Source of the DNA: Halarcobacter mediterraneus
GTDB lineage: Bacteria > Campylobacterota > Campylobacteria > Campylobacterales > Arcobacteraceae
Reading direction: 5' to 3'
DNA length: 64,000 nucleotides
Assembly: GCF_004116625.1 (NCBI RefSeq)
Contig: NZ_NXIE01000001.1
Span: 763,203 to 827,202, forward strand
A program made the translations under genes and the position numbers. Below the pieces are notes generated by a model. The model ran no database searches, had not been told where the DNA came from, and saw only the letters and a program-made list of their open reading frames with translations. Positions within the stretch are counted from its first letter, which is position 1. Every line of letters starts with the position of its first letter. Shown here piece after piece: positions 8,237 to 18,512 of this stretch.

Positions 8237-8482
8237 ATGACTGCTAAAATATCAAGATGGGGAAATTCACAAGGACTTAGAGTTCCTAAAGATGTCATGG
8301 AAAGTTTACAATTACATATTGGAGATAATGTAAATATTACAATAATAGATGGCAAAGCGATTATTGAGCCTATAAGACAAGATATTCCAGAATTTAATTT
8401 AAATGAACTAGTATCTAAAATACCGCAAGACTATAAAGCAAATGAAGAGTTTGATACAACAATAGGAAAAGAGGAATGGTAG
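8237..8482 (+). CDS. mazE: MazE-type antitoxin (AbrB/SpoVT fold)
   Basis: An 81-residue antitoxin. The N-terminal swapped-hairpin DNA-binding domain is typical (ISRWGNSQGLRVPKDVMESL, residues 5-24). The acidic, probably disordered C-terminus (about 50-81) would wrap around the toxin. Its stop overlaps the mazF start by 7 bases (ATGGTAG), so the two are translationally coupled. It neutralises MazF and represses the operon. It sits at the edge of an island of transposon and integron remnants, consistent with horizontal acquisition. A strong AAGGAG site precedes the ATG. Confidence 0.9.
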   Translation: MTAKISRWGNSQGLRVPKDVMESLQLHIGDNVNITIIDGKAIIEPIRQDIPEFNLNELVSKIPQDYKANEEFDTTIGKEEW

Positions 8483-8811
8483 AAAATTATATTCCTAAAA
8501 AAGGAGATTTAGTAATACTTACTTTTGATCCACAAGCTGGACATGAACAAAAAGGTCGAAGACCAGCACTAATTATTAGTAATGAAGCTTTTAATAAAGC
8601 CTTAGGATTAGCTATAGCTTGTCCTATAACAAATACGAATAGAGACTTCCCTTTTCATGTAAAACTTGAAAGTGAAGACCTAACAGGGTTTATAATGACA
8701 GAACAAATTAAATCAATAGATTTCAATGCTAGAAAAGTAAAATTTGTAGAAAAAGTAGATGATAATATATTAAACCAAGTTCTTGGGATTACAAAGAGTA
8801 TTATATTCTAA
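8476..8811 (+). CDS. mazF: MazF-type mRNA interferase toxin
   Basis: A 111-residue PemK/MazF toxin, a sequence-specific endoribonuclease that cleaves mRNA. Family motifs are YIPKKGDLVILTFDPQAGHEQKGRRPALII (residues 5-34, with the conserved GRRPALV-type block), ACPITN at about 54-59 and MTEQIKSID at about 74-82. Length is normal and no residue looks lost, so the toxin appears intact. It is co-transcribed with mazE. The cleavage site cannot be predicted from sequence. Confidence 0.92.
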   Translation: MVENYIPKKGDLVILTFDPQAGHEQKGRRPALIISNEAFNKALGLAIACPITNTNRDFPFHVKLESEDLTGFIMTEQIKSIDFNARKVKFVEKVDDNILNQVLGITKSIIF

Positions 8812-8857
8812 AAAACTATATATTCTTAGTTATCGTTATCACCTCGTATCTACATGC

Positions 8858-9060
8858 TATAATAAGAACCAAGAGTTCATTAGAGTTAATATATCGGAAT
8901 AGTCGCCAAAGCGGTTAAATAAACTTAAATAAATTAACTAGCTTGAGGGTCAGTCAGATAATTACACTTTAAACTTGAGTGGCGACAAGATCAATAAATT
9001 TATTAGATCGTATTACACGAGATAAGGTTATGTGTAACAAATTAATCAGCTAGGAGTTAA
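8858..9060 (+). ncRNA. candidate IS110 bridge-RNA region (non-coding left end)
   Basis: Between mazF and the IS110 transposase remnant lie about 270 bases without a gene. A -10 box TATAAT (8858-8863) is followed by several stems. GTCGCCA (8902-8908) pairs with TGGCGAC (8980-8986) around a 71-base loop. Next is a tight hairpin at 8989-9009 (GATC..GATC). TTACAC (9013-9018) pairs with GTGTAA (9032-9037) around a 13-base loop. IS110-group elements encode a bridge RNA of about this size upstream of the recombinase, whose loops pair with target and donor DNA. Position, size and stem-loop order fit; no covariation was tested. Confidence 0.45.
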
Positions 9061-9088
9061 CTCCTAAATATAAATATTGGAGGTTCAG

Positions 9089-9612
9089 ATGATTAATTGT
9101 ATCGGTTTAGATATTAGTAAAAAATTAATTGCTGTACATATCCCCATCAATAAAACTAATATTGAGATTGAAAATAATTTAAAAGGGATAAAAGGTTTAT
9201 ACTCAAAGCTAAATAAACTTTATAAAAAAAGTATCAATAATTTAGTTTATATCTTTGAGCCTACAGGTAACTACTCTTTTGCTCTAACAAAATTTTGCAA
9301 TGAAAAAAAAATCAAATGTTTTATGATAAACCCTAAACAATTTTTAAACTTTTCAAAGGCTTTAGGACAAAGAAATAAAACAAATTTAATAGATGCATAG
9401 GTTTTATCACAAGCTATCCATTTAGCTAAAAAAGATGAGATTAAAGTACCATATATTGATACAATAGTAGAAGAATTAAAAGAGCTAATCTCTTATTATA
9501 AATTTACTTCTAAAAACACCTCAAAGCTAATTAGCCAACTAGAAGCTATAAGTATAAAAGATGGTAGTAAATATATGATAAATGATTTAAAAAAGTCTAT
9601 TAAAGTATCAAA
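9089..9612 (+). pseudogene. IS110-family transposase, N-terminal remnant with in-frame stop
   Basis: Starts at the ATG at 9089 behind TTGGAGG. The first 103 residues match the DEDD (RuvC-like) domain of IS110 transposases: GLDISKK with the first Asp, FEPTGNY with the Glu, and KTNLIDA with the next Asp. A TAG at 9398-9400 interrupts directly after IDA. The frame continues as VLSQAIHLAKKDEIKVPY to about 9612, where homology stops at an IS21-like end. The C-terminal Ser-containing transposase domain is absent. The element cannot move by itself. Confidence 0.8.
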
Positions 9613-9665
9613 TGTCAAGTGCAAACCAAAAATGCACCAAAATGCAGTGCAAAAGTGCACCACTT
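9613..9665 (+). mobile_element. IS21-like element end (remnant)
   Basis: Starting at TGT (9613) come spaced copies of GTGCA/TGCACC: 9619-9623, 9633-9638, 9647-9651 and 9655-9661. Short repeated boxes behind a terminal TG are typical of IS21-family ends, where the IstA transposase binds. No transposase gene is present. The end interrupts both the IS110 remnant on its left and the nuclease remnant on its right. This looks like a deletion scar. Assignment to IS21 is by recollection of end structure only. Confidence 0.35.
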
Positions 9666-9889
9666 AGTAACACCTATTTTCTGTTGACAGATCACTATGC
9701 TTTTTAATAATTCTGTGTCATCTAAATAACAAAATAAAAAATCTTCATGGTGTTCTAAACATATAAAGTATTTACTATCTTTTATATCTTCATATTTTCT
9801 AAAAATATATATAATGCACAATGTTTTTGAAGTTCATAACCACTAGAACCATCAACACCAGCATTAGAATAAGGTTTTTTCTTACTCAT
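9662..9889 (-). pseudogene. DUF4297 / Cap4-type dsDNA nuclease, truncated and frameshifted 5' fragment
   Basis: Begins at the ATG at 9889 (MSKKKPYSNAGVDGSSGYEL, then QKHCALYIFLEN). A one-base loss near 9793 shifts the frame, after which YEDIKDSKYFICLEHHEDF and LFCYLDDTELLKSIVICQQK follow. The Glu/Asp pair in EHHEDF and the Q-x-K of QQK match the catalytic core of DUF4297 dsDNA nucleases, found in CBASS Cap4 and other defence proteins. Everything after QQK is lost at the IS21-like end. It is oriented like the adjacent integron cassette and might have been the next cassette. Confidence 0.6.
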
Positions 9890-9996
9890 ATTGAATAACT
9901 TTGATAAAAACTATTAAATTTAAAAGTGATTTTTTTAAGCATTTTATAACCTATTAATTTTATTTTAACTATTGATATTTAAAGTTTATTCTGTAC

Positions 9997-10065
9997 ACAC
10001 AACGTTTAAAATGAGCTAATAAATTGCCCGCAGGGTAATTTATTGGCTCCTCTGATTTGTTATAT
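9997..10065 (-). repeat. integron attC recombination site of the acetyltransferase cassette
   Basis: On the minus strand: R'' box ATATAAC (10065-10059), a central hairpin (10049-10013) and R' box GTTGTGT (10003-9997). The hairpin is GAGC/GCTC, then AATAAATT/AATTTATT, then CCC/GGG around the loop TGC, with single mismatches. The R'' box also contains the stop codon of the upstream gene. R'' is the exact reverse complement of GTTATAT found at the other end of the cassette, as required if the two ends were joined in a circular cassette. The R' box departs from GTTRRRY in one position. Confidence 0.75.
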
Positions 10066-10520
10066 TTTCTTTAATTTCATGTGTATTAAAGGAAATGGGT
10101 TACCTTCTCCATCAAGTACAGAGCGACCTGATTGAACAAATCCCATTCGCTGATAAAACCCAATTGCATTGGGATTTTGTTCGTTTACGTCAACTTTTGA
10201 TGCGCCAAGATTCTCAATGGCGTATTTAGTTAACTTTCGACCGATTTTTTGACCGATATAATCTGGATCTACAAATAACATTTCAATTTTCGAATCAGCA
10301 ACACCAATAAATGCCAATATCTTATCGTTACTATCTTTAAAACAACGCAAATCAACAGCATCAAAATACTGTTCCAAAATCAGAAGTTTTAACTCTGCAA
10401 TTTTTCCCTCTGATAAAAATTTATGTGTTGCTCTAACAGAAGCTTCCCAGACATTGATTAATTCCTGATAATTTTCTTTTGTAACTTTTTGAATATTCAT
10501 GGTTCCTTCTTTAAATATAA
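10003..10520 (-). mobile_element. complete integron gene cassette (acetyltransferase plus attC)
   Basis: Cassette limits follow from the recombination point after the G of the core site. The first base, at 10520, starts TTATAT after G10521. The last base is the G at 10003. Joining the ends recreates GTTATAT opposite R'' ATATAAC. The cassette is 518 bp and contains one gene with its own ribosome site. Its base composition is less AT-rich than the surrounding chromosome, which suggests recent origin elsewhere. Confidence 0.7.
10060..10500 (-). CDS. GNAT-family N-acetyltransferase (integron cassette gene)
   Basis: A 146-residue GNAT acetyltransferase. The acetyl-CoA pyrophosphate loop is IGQKIGRKL (82-90), preceded by the beta strand KIEMLFVDPDY (71-81). 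NPNAIGFYQRMGF (109-121) is the usual C-terminal GNAT motif. It resembles small GNATs often found in integron cassettes; the acceptor is unknown. AAGGA lies 8 bases before the ATG, close to the cassette start, and the stop lies inside the attC R'' box, the compact layout of cassette genes. Transcription probably depends on a promoter in the attI/intI region. The gene is intact. Confidence 0.88.
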   Translation of the reverse strand: MNIQKVTKENYQELINVWEASVRATHKFLSEGKIAELKLLILEQYFDAVDLRCFKDSNDKILAFIGVADSKIEMLFVDPDYIGQKIGRKLTKYAIENLGASKVDVNEQNPNAIGFYQRMGFVQSGRSVLDGEGNPFPLIHMKLKKI

Positions 10521-10809
10521 CTATTTATTAGTAATACATTATATATTAATTACCCATAAAATTACTTAATAGGAATACATTTTTAATGTTATGATATTAA
10601 GTTAAATAAAGTCCTATAAATATAGCGATATCAATAAAGTTATAAATAATATATTATAATATATAATATTTTTTATTTTATTTCTTATACTTGGTATAAT
10701 TATTTTCCTTAGATTATTACCAATATGTTTAATATCTTATCAAAATGTTCTGATATTGCTTAAAAACTGTAATAGTTTAACATAATGATAAATATATCAG
10801 GAGTGAGTT
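10521..10809. other. integron attI / intergenic region between cassette and intI
   Basis: About 290 bases, extremely AT-rich, separate the cassette start from the integrase start. The attI core (G10521 plus incoming TTATAT) marks the left edge. A cassette promoter reading left and the intI promoter reading right are expected here. I see only weak candidates, for example TTGCTT at 10756-10761 with CATAAT at 10781-10786. No gene is seen. A good AGGAG (10799-10803) serves intI. Confidence 0.5.
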
Positions 10810-11794
10810 ATGGGTAAAAAACTACTAGAAATAATGAGAGACAAAATACAATTTAAACACTACAGTATAAAAACAGAGCAAAGCTACATAAGCTGGGCTA
10901 AAAGATATATTATTTACCATAATAAGAAACACCTAAAGAGATGGGAAAATTTGAAATCGAACAATTTCTTACATATCTTGCCACAAAACTAAATGTATCT
11001 CCTACTACGCAGAACCAAGCATTTAATGCAATATTATTTTTATATGAACAAGTTTTGAATATCTCGTTAAAAGAGCAAAATATTCAAGCTTTAAGAGCAA
11101 AAGAGAGGAAACATATTCCAGTGGTTTTAACTATAGATGAAGTAAAAAATATTATATTAAATATGACGGGTGTTTATCAACTTATAGTTAAACTTATGTA
11201 TGGTTGTGGATTAAGAATGAAAGAAGTACAAAATATAAGAATTAAAGATATTGATTTTCTCAAAGAGAGTGCAAGCACAAGGGATATGACAAAATTTATA
11301 TTTGGGATAGTAAATCACTTAAAGATAGGACTTTACCACTTCCTTTAAAAATAAAGGAAGAGTTAAAAGTTCAAGTTGAAAAAGTAAAAGAACTTCATAA
11401 AAAAGACTTAGAAGATGGATTTGGAAGTGTTTTTATACCTTATGCATTGGAGAGAAAATTTAAAAATGCTAAATATGAAACAAAATGGCAGTATGTATTC
11501 CCTATGAATAAAATTTCAAAAGACCCCATAACTGGAGAACAAAGACGTCATCATATTTTAGATGTAACTTTAAGTAGAAATATAAAAAATGCAGTTAATA
11601 AGTGTAATATAGATAAAAGAGTTACATCACATATTTTTAGGCGTTCATATGCAACTCATTTACTCCAAAATGGTACAGATATAAGAAGTATTCAAGAGCT
11701 ATTAGGACATAAATCTATTGAAACAACTATGATATATACACACGTGGTAAAAGAGTTAAATAAAAATGAAATAAGAAGTCCATTGGATTTCTAA
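10810..11794 (+). pseudogene. intI: integron integrase IntI, disrupted by frameshifts
   Basis: Three frames together make one IntI tyrosine recombinase. The first part (KKLLEIMRDKIQFKHYSIKT) shifts near 10932, where CACCT replaces an expected CACCCT, then continues as EMGKFEIEQFLTYLATKLNV. A second disruption with extra sequence lies at about 11255-11295, after RIKDIDF. The last part holds the IntI-specific insertion ([16 protein letters not shown] to KWQYVFP) that separates IntI from XerC/D. Catalytic R (GCGLRMKE), H-R ([10 protein letters not shown]), H (LGHKS) and Y (MIYTH) are retained. It is divergent from the cassette, the normal integron order. It is probably inactive unless frameshifting occurs. 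Confidence 0.85.
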
Positions 11795-11833
11795 AATAAT
11801 ATTATAAAAGTTTTAAAAAACTCAATGGAATCT

Positions 11834-11858
11834 AAAAGTGATGTTTATAACATCACTT

Positions 11859-11860
<2 letters not shown>
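11834..11860. terminator. terminator hairpin after guaB
   Basis: A perfect 10-bp stem, AAAAGTGATG (11834-11843) with CATCACTTTT (11851-11860), 7-base loop. It overlaps the guaB stop codon and serves guaB on the minus strand. The T-run also allows termination from the intI side. Confidence 0.75.
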
Positions 11861-14688
<2,828 letters not shown>

Positions 14689-14804
14689 ATGTCTCTCCTA
14701 GGATTTACAAATATGTAGTATAACGCGCCATTATATATAAAAAATGATTAAAAAAAAGTAAATGAAATTTTAATATTAAAAAAGTATGATTATTTAGAAA
14801 TAAA

Positions 14805-14835
14805 AAAAGGTAAAAGTCATTGACTTTTACCTTTT
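14805..14835 (-). terminator. terminator of the alpha operon
   Basis: An inverted repeat (AAAAGGTAAAAGTCA at 14805-14819 with TGACTTTTACCTTTT at 14821-14835) continues into seven T on the minus strand, directly downstream of rplQ. Confidence 0.75.
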
Positions 14836-14860
14836 AAGAGTAGTAAATTATTTTTTACTA

Positions 14861-15211
14861 TTATACAAAAGAAATAAATGCCATTTGTGTAGCATCACCT
14901 CTTCTAATTCTTGTTTTAACAATAGAAGTATATCCACCATTTCTACCTTCGTATTTTGGTGCAATTTCATTGATAAGTTTTTTAGTAGCTTCTTTATCTT
15001 GTAATAAAGCAAATACTGCTCTATGTGTATTAAAGTCTGCATTTCTTGCAGTAGTAACTAATCTTTCAATATATCTTCTTAACTCTTTTGCTTTTGGTAC
15101 AGTTGTTTCAATCTTCTCTCTTTCAATGATAGCAATTGCTAAGTTTTTTAGTAATGCTTTTCTATGAGAAGATGTTCTGTTTAATCTTCTATATCCGTGC
15201 TTATGTCTCAT
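14861..15211 (-). CDS. rplQ: 50S ribosomal protein L17
   Basis: A 116-residue L17 ([20 protein letters not shown] at the start, [18 protein letters not shown] in the middle), a large-subunit protein near the exit tunnel. Last gene of the rpmJ-rpsM-rpsK-rpsD-rpoA-rplQ operon, 14 bases after rpoA, followed by a clear terminator. Family assignment is certain. Confidence 0.98.
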   Translation of the reverse strand: MRHKHGYRRLNRTSSHRKALLKNLAIAIIEREKIETTVPKAKELRRYIERLVTTARNADFNTHRAVFALLQDKEATKKLINEIAPKYEGRNGGYTSIVKTRIRRGDATQMAFISFV

Positions 15212-15225
15212 ATCAAACCCTTAAT

Positions 15226-16224
15226 TTATGCTTTAAGTTGCTCTAGCTTTCTTCTTAAAGCTGAGGCAACATTTTCTGGAAGTGTACTATCAATTGGGAA
15301 ACCTAAAGATTCTAATTTCTCTGAGATTTCATCAAAAGATTTCTTTCCTAAATTTTTAATGTTTTTAACTTCTACTTCACTCATAAGTACTAATTCACCT
15401 AAGAATTTTAATCCTGCTCTATCTAAAGAGTTAAATGATCTAGCACTTAAGTTTAAGTCATCGATTTTTACAATTAAATCTTTTAATTCTACTGGTTCTT
15501 CACCAGCATCATTTACAGTTACTTCAGATAAATCAAAAACTTTGTTAAACACTGACATTTGAGAGTACATAACTGATACCGCTTCTTTAAATGCAGTAAT
15601 TGGAGTAATTTGTCCATTTGTTTGTACTGTAAATACAGCTTTTTCAAAGTTAGGGTTATCTTCAACTAACATTTTTTCAATATTATATACAACTTTTTTT
15701 ACAGGAGTAAAGAAAGCATCTAATGGAATATATTCTGTTCCAACAATATCTCTAATATCTTCAGAAGGCATATAACCAATACCTCTTTGAATAATTACAG
15801 AAAATGTTAGATTACAATCAGAGTTAATAGTCGCAAGATGTGCTTCAGGAGAAACAACTTCTACATCAGCATTTCCTAAGTCAGAACCTTTAATTTCTTT
15901 TGGTCCATCAAAAGAGTATTCAACTACAACTTGTTCTTCATCACCATTAATTTTAAATTTAATGTTTTTTAGATTAATTATAAAAATAGCTATATCTTCA
16001 AGCATTCCTCTTAATGAGTCGAACTCATGCGAAGCACCTTCAATTTTAATTGCAATTGGAGCATATCCAACTGAACTAGATAAAAGTAATCTTCTTAAAG
16101 GATGTGCTAAAGTTATTGCAAAACCACTTTCAAATGGATATGCTGATATTTTAGCTTCATTATCGCTAATTGCTTCTATCTCAACTTCTGTTGGTAAAAA
16201 CGGTGTGTCTGCAAATTTTTTCAT
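15226..16224 (-). CDS. rpoA: DNA-directed RNA polymerase subunit alpha
   Basis: A 332-residue RNA polymerase alpha subunit. The N-terminal dimerisation domain (about 1-230) carries FAITLAHPLRRLLLSSSVGYAP, the assembly signature. After a linker, the C-terminal domain (about 255-325) has the helix-hairpin-helix part (LDLSARSFNSLDRAG.., LGKKSFDEI) that binds UP elements and activators. Length is standard. It lies within the alpha operon, 15 bases after rpsD. Confidence 0.98.
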   Translation of the reverse strand: MKKFADTPFLPTEVEIEAISDNEAKISAYPFESGFAITLAHPLRRLLLSSSVGYAPIAIKIEGASHEFDSLRGMLEDIAIFIINLKNIKFKINGDEEQVVVEYSFDGPKEIKGSDLGNADVEVVSPEAHLATINSDCNLTFSVIIQRGIGYMPSEDIRDIVGTEYIPLDAFFTPVKKVVYNIEKMLVEDNPNFEKAVFTVQTNGQITPITAFKEAVSVMYSQMSVFNKVFDLSEVTVNDAGEEPVELKDLIVKIDDLNLSARSFNSLDRAGLKFLGELVLMSEVEVKNIKNLGKKSFDEISEKLESLGFPIDSTLPENVASALRRKLEQLKA

Positions 16225-16239
16225 AGCTAACCTTATTTA

Positions 16240-16866
16240 TTATTTAGAATATAACTCTACGATTAATCTTTCTTCAACAGGAATAACAACTTCTTCTCTA
16301 GTTGGGATTCTTGTAAAAATTCCGAATACTTTATCTTTATCTACATCAACCCATTCAACCATACCAGTTTGGTTAGTTAATTCTAAAGCTCTTACAACTT
16401 GTGGATTAGATTTAGATTTTTCTTTAATTTCAATTTTTTGACCTGGTTTTACTACGTATGATGGAATATCAACTTTTTTACCATCAACTAAGATATGCCC
16501 ATGAGTTGTAAATTGTCTTGCATTTGCTCTAGTTGTAACAAATCCCATTCTATAAACAACATTGTCTAATCTTTGCTCGATTAATGAAATAAGGTTTGCC
16601 CCTGTATTTCCATCTCTTCTTGCAGCTTCTTTAAAGTATTTTCTAAATTGTTTTTCAGATACACCATAAAGGTATTTTGCTTTTTGTTTTTCTCTTAATT
16701 GTAAACCATATTCAGAGATTTTTGTTCTTCTTTGTCCATGTTGTCCTGGAGCATATGGTCTTTTTTCTAAAGCAGATTTACCGTTAAGTCTTCTTTCACC
16801 TTTTAATCCAAGGTCAGCATCTAACCTTCTTTCAATCTTTTCTCTTGGTCCTCTATATCTAGCCAT
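16240..16866 (-). CDS. rpsD: 30S ribosomal protein S4
   Basis: A 208-residue S4, a primary 16S rRNA binder that nucleates the 30S body. The start [20 protein letters not shown] and the S4 RNA-binding domain ([20 protein letters not shown], about 97-116) are canonical. In many bacteria S4 represses its own operon by binding the mRNA leader. A structured leader exists upstream of rpmJ here (17799-17935), but a link is not shown. Confidence 0.98.
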   Translation of the reverse strand: MARYRGPREKIERRLDADLGLKGERRLNGKSALEKRPYAPGQHGQRRTKISEYGLQLREKQKAKYLYGVSEKQFRKYFKEAARRDGNTGANLISLIEQRLDNVVYRMGFVTTRANARQFTTHGHILVDGKKVDIPSYVVKPGQKIEIKEKSKSNPQVVRALELTNQTGMVEWVDVDKDKVFGIFTRIPTREEVVIPVEERLIVELYSK

Positions 16867-16876
16867 TAACTACTCC

Positions 16877-17269
16877 TTACACTCTTCTTCTTTTAGGAGG
16901 TCTACAACCATTATGTGGTAATGGTGTAACATCTTTAAACCATTTTACTGTAATACCTTCCATTGCTCCAACAGATTTAACTGCTGTATCTCTACCTGAA
17001 CCTGGTCCTTGGATTTTAATACCAACATTTTTGATACCATGTTCCATAGCTTTTGTCATTGCATCTTCAACAGCTTGTTGTGCTGCAAATGGAGTAGATT
17101 TTTTAGAACCTTTAAAACCTAAGTTTCCTGCACTTGACCATGCAATTGCGTTACCTGCATTGTCTGTAATAGTTACCATTGTGTTATTAAACGTTGCTGC
17201 AATATGTACGATACCGTCAGCAATATTCTTTTTTACTATTTTTTTTCTAGTTACTTTTCTTTTTGCCAT
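16877..17269 (-). CDS. rpsK: 30S ribosomal protein S11
   Basis: A 130-residue S11, part of the platform of the 30S subunit. The basic start ([15 protein letters not shown]) and the C-terminal signature ([18 protein letters not shown]) are intact. Ten bases separate it from both rpsM and rpsD, typical of a tightly coupled ribosomal operon. Confidence 0.98.
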   Translation of the reverse strand: MAKRKVTRKKIVKKNIADGIVHIAATFNNTMVTITDNAGNAIAWSSAGNLGFKGSKKSTPFAAQQAVEDAMTKAMEHGIKNVGIKIQGPGSGRDTAVKSVGAMEGITVKWFKDVTPLPHNGCRPPKRRRV

Positions 17270-17278
17270 TCGTTATCC

Positions 17279-17644
17279 TTATGATCCTGCACCAACAGTT
17301 TTCTTTTTACCTTTTCTTGTTCTAGCATTAGTTTTAGTCTTTTGCCCTCTACAAGGTAAACCTTTTCTGTGTCTTAAACCTCTATATGAACCCAAATCCA
17401 TTAAAGATTTAATATCCATTGCAACTTTCTTTCTAAGATCACCCTCAACCATATAGTTTTTTTGGATTTCTTGTCTAATTGATGCTGCTTCATCTTCTGT
17501 TAATTCATGTGCTCTTTTATCATAAGAAACTCCAGTAGCATCTAAGATTAATCTAGAGTTATGTAAACCAATTCCATAGATATACGTTAAAGCATATTCC
17601 ATTCTTTTTTTATTTGGTAAATCAACACCTGCAATTCTTGCCAT
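17279..17644 (-). CDS. rpsM: 30S ribosomal protein S13
   Basis: A 121-residue S13 of the 30S head, contacting the P-site tRNA and forming intersubunit bridges. The start [20 protein letters not shown] and the helix-two-turn-helix region ([20 protein letters not shown]) are canonical. It follows rpmJ after 2 bases. Confidence 0.98.
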   Translation of the reverse strand: MARIAGVDLPNKKRMEYALTYIYGIGLHNSRLILDATGVSYDKRAHELTEDEAASIRQEIQKNYMVEGDLRKKVAMDIKSLMDLGSYRGLRHRKGLPCRGQKTKTNARTRKGKKKTVGAGS

Positions 17645-17646
17645 GA

Positions 17647-17760
17647 TTATCCTTGTCTCTGTTTATGTTTTTTATTTTCGCAGATCACTCTTACGACACC
17701 GCCTCTTTTGATAATTTTACATTTATCACACATTTTCTTTACTGAAGCTCTAACTTTCAT
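17647..17760 (-). CDS. rpmJ: 50S ribosomal protein L36
   Basis: A 37-residue L36 ([20 protein letters not shown], then [17 protein letters not shown]). The zinc-binding CxxC plus C..H pattern (C11, C14, C27, H33) is complete, so this is the C+ form. AAGGA lies before the ATG. First gene of the alpha operon here; the usual upstream infA is not adjacent. It is too short for routine gene callers but fully supported. Confidence 0.96.
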   Translation of the reverse strand: MKVRASVKKMCDKCKIIKRGGVVRVICENKKHKQRQG

Positions 17761-17798
17761 CAGTGAGTCCTTTTTGTGTTTATTCCCACATTCCAACA

Positions 17799-17935
17799 GG
17801 GAAGAACTACACTTGAAAAAAGCAAACTGCTTTGCTTTTTTGTAGTTCGCCCCGATTTTTTATATTGCATTGCAATAAAAATCGGCCTAGCCAAGCTAAA
17901 ACAACCATTGTATCTCAGTTGAGACAAGGGCTATT
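17799..17935. promoter_or_regulatory. strongly structured leader upstream of the rpmJ operon
   Basis: Three consecutive hairpins lie in the 340-base gap between rpmJ and the HIT gene. First, 17799-17852: GAACTAC and GTAGTTC arms plus AAAAAAGCAAA/TTTGCTTTTTT. Second, 17852-17885: CCGATTTTT and AAAATCGG with TATTGCA/TTGCAATA. Third, about 17888-17933: TAGCC/GGGCTA enclosing TTGTATCTCA/TGAGACAA. On the minus strand this would be the 5' leader of the operon. Ribosomal-protein autoregulation (S4 in the classical alpha operon) is a possible role; an independent small RNA is an alternative. Apart from this the gap holds no gene. Confidence 0.5.
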
Positions 17936-18101
17936 TGCTTTTTTCTGGTTCTGCCCAACTCTTTATAAAACACAAAAATTTTATAAAAAATTCCTTGATG
18001 GTTGGAAAAATGGATTCGGATTATAATTAATTTTTGCTTAAATGTAGTTTAATTATACCTTTGTTAATATACTTCATATTAATAAAAGAAAAGAGAAACA
18101 A

Positions 18102-18464
18102 ATGATATATAAAAATGACTTAATTCATATTAAATTTGAAGAAAATGAAATTCCTTGGTTCATTGTTTTTACCAATGAAAAGAAAAAAGAGTTTTCACAT
18201 TGTACACAAGAAGAAAAAATGGAAATACTAAGATGTCTTGATATTATTGAAAAACTTATGCTGGAATATTATAATCCAGAAAAAGTAAATATTGCTTCAT
18301 TTGGTAATTATGTTCCACATGTACATTTTCATATAATGGCAAGATTTAAAGAAGATTCTTTTTTCCCAGAATCAATGTGGGGGAAAAAGCAAAGAGAATC
18401 AAATTTAAAGTTACCATCAAATAAAGAGTTTATTTCTAGTTTAAAAATAAAATTAAACTCTTAA
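18102..18464 (+). CDS. HIT-family nucleotide-binding protein
   Basis: A 120-residue histidine triad protein. The HVHFHIMAR motif (about residues 70-78) fits the H-x-H-x-H-x-x consensus, with the central His the nucleophile for phosphoramidate or dinucleotide hydrolysis. The length is of the short HIT type. Substrates of such bacterial HIT enzymes are AMP-conjugates, but the physiological one is unknown. AAAAGAGAAAC precedes the ATG. Divergent from the alpha operon. Confidence 0.85.
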   Translation: MIYKNDLIHIKFEENEIPWFIVFTNEKKKEFSHCTQEEKMEILRCLDIIEKLMLEYYNPEKVNIASFGNYVPHVHFHIMARFKEDSFFPESMWGKKQRESNLKLPSNKEFISSLKIKLNS

Positions 18465-18512
18465 TACTTTTTTGTTAATATATAGTACTTTACTAAATAA
18501 CAAAGGAGGACA

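Noticed and set aside
9615..9821. 68-codon minus-strand frame taken as an independent gene
   Set aside because: It is the middle part of the frameshifted DUF4297 nuclease fragment; its last residues are the reverse reading of the IS21-like repeats.
10810..11794. Reading the recombinase as XerC/XerD or a phage integrase
   Set aside because: The additional domain around [14 protein letters not shown] to KWQYVFP is specific to IntI, and an attC-bearing cassette lies divergently beside it.
17832..18026. 64-codon plus-strand frame before the HIT gene
   Set aside because: It runs through three long hairpins, has no ribosome site and no protein-like composition.
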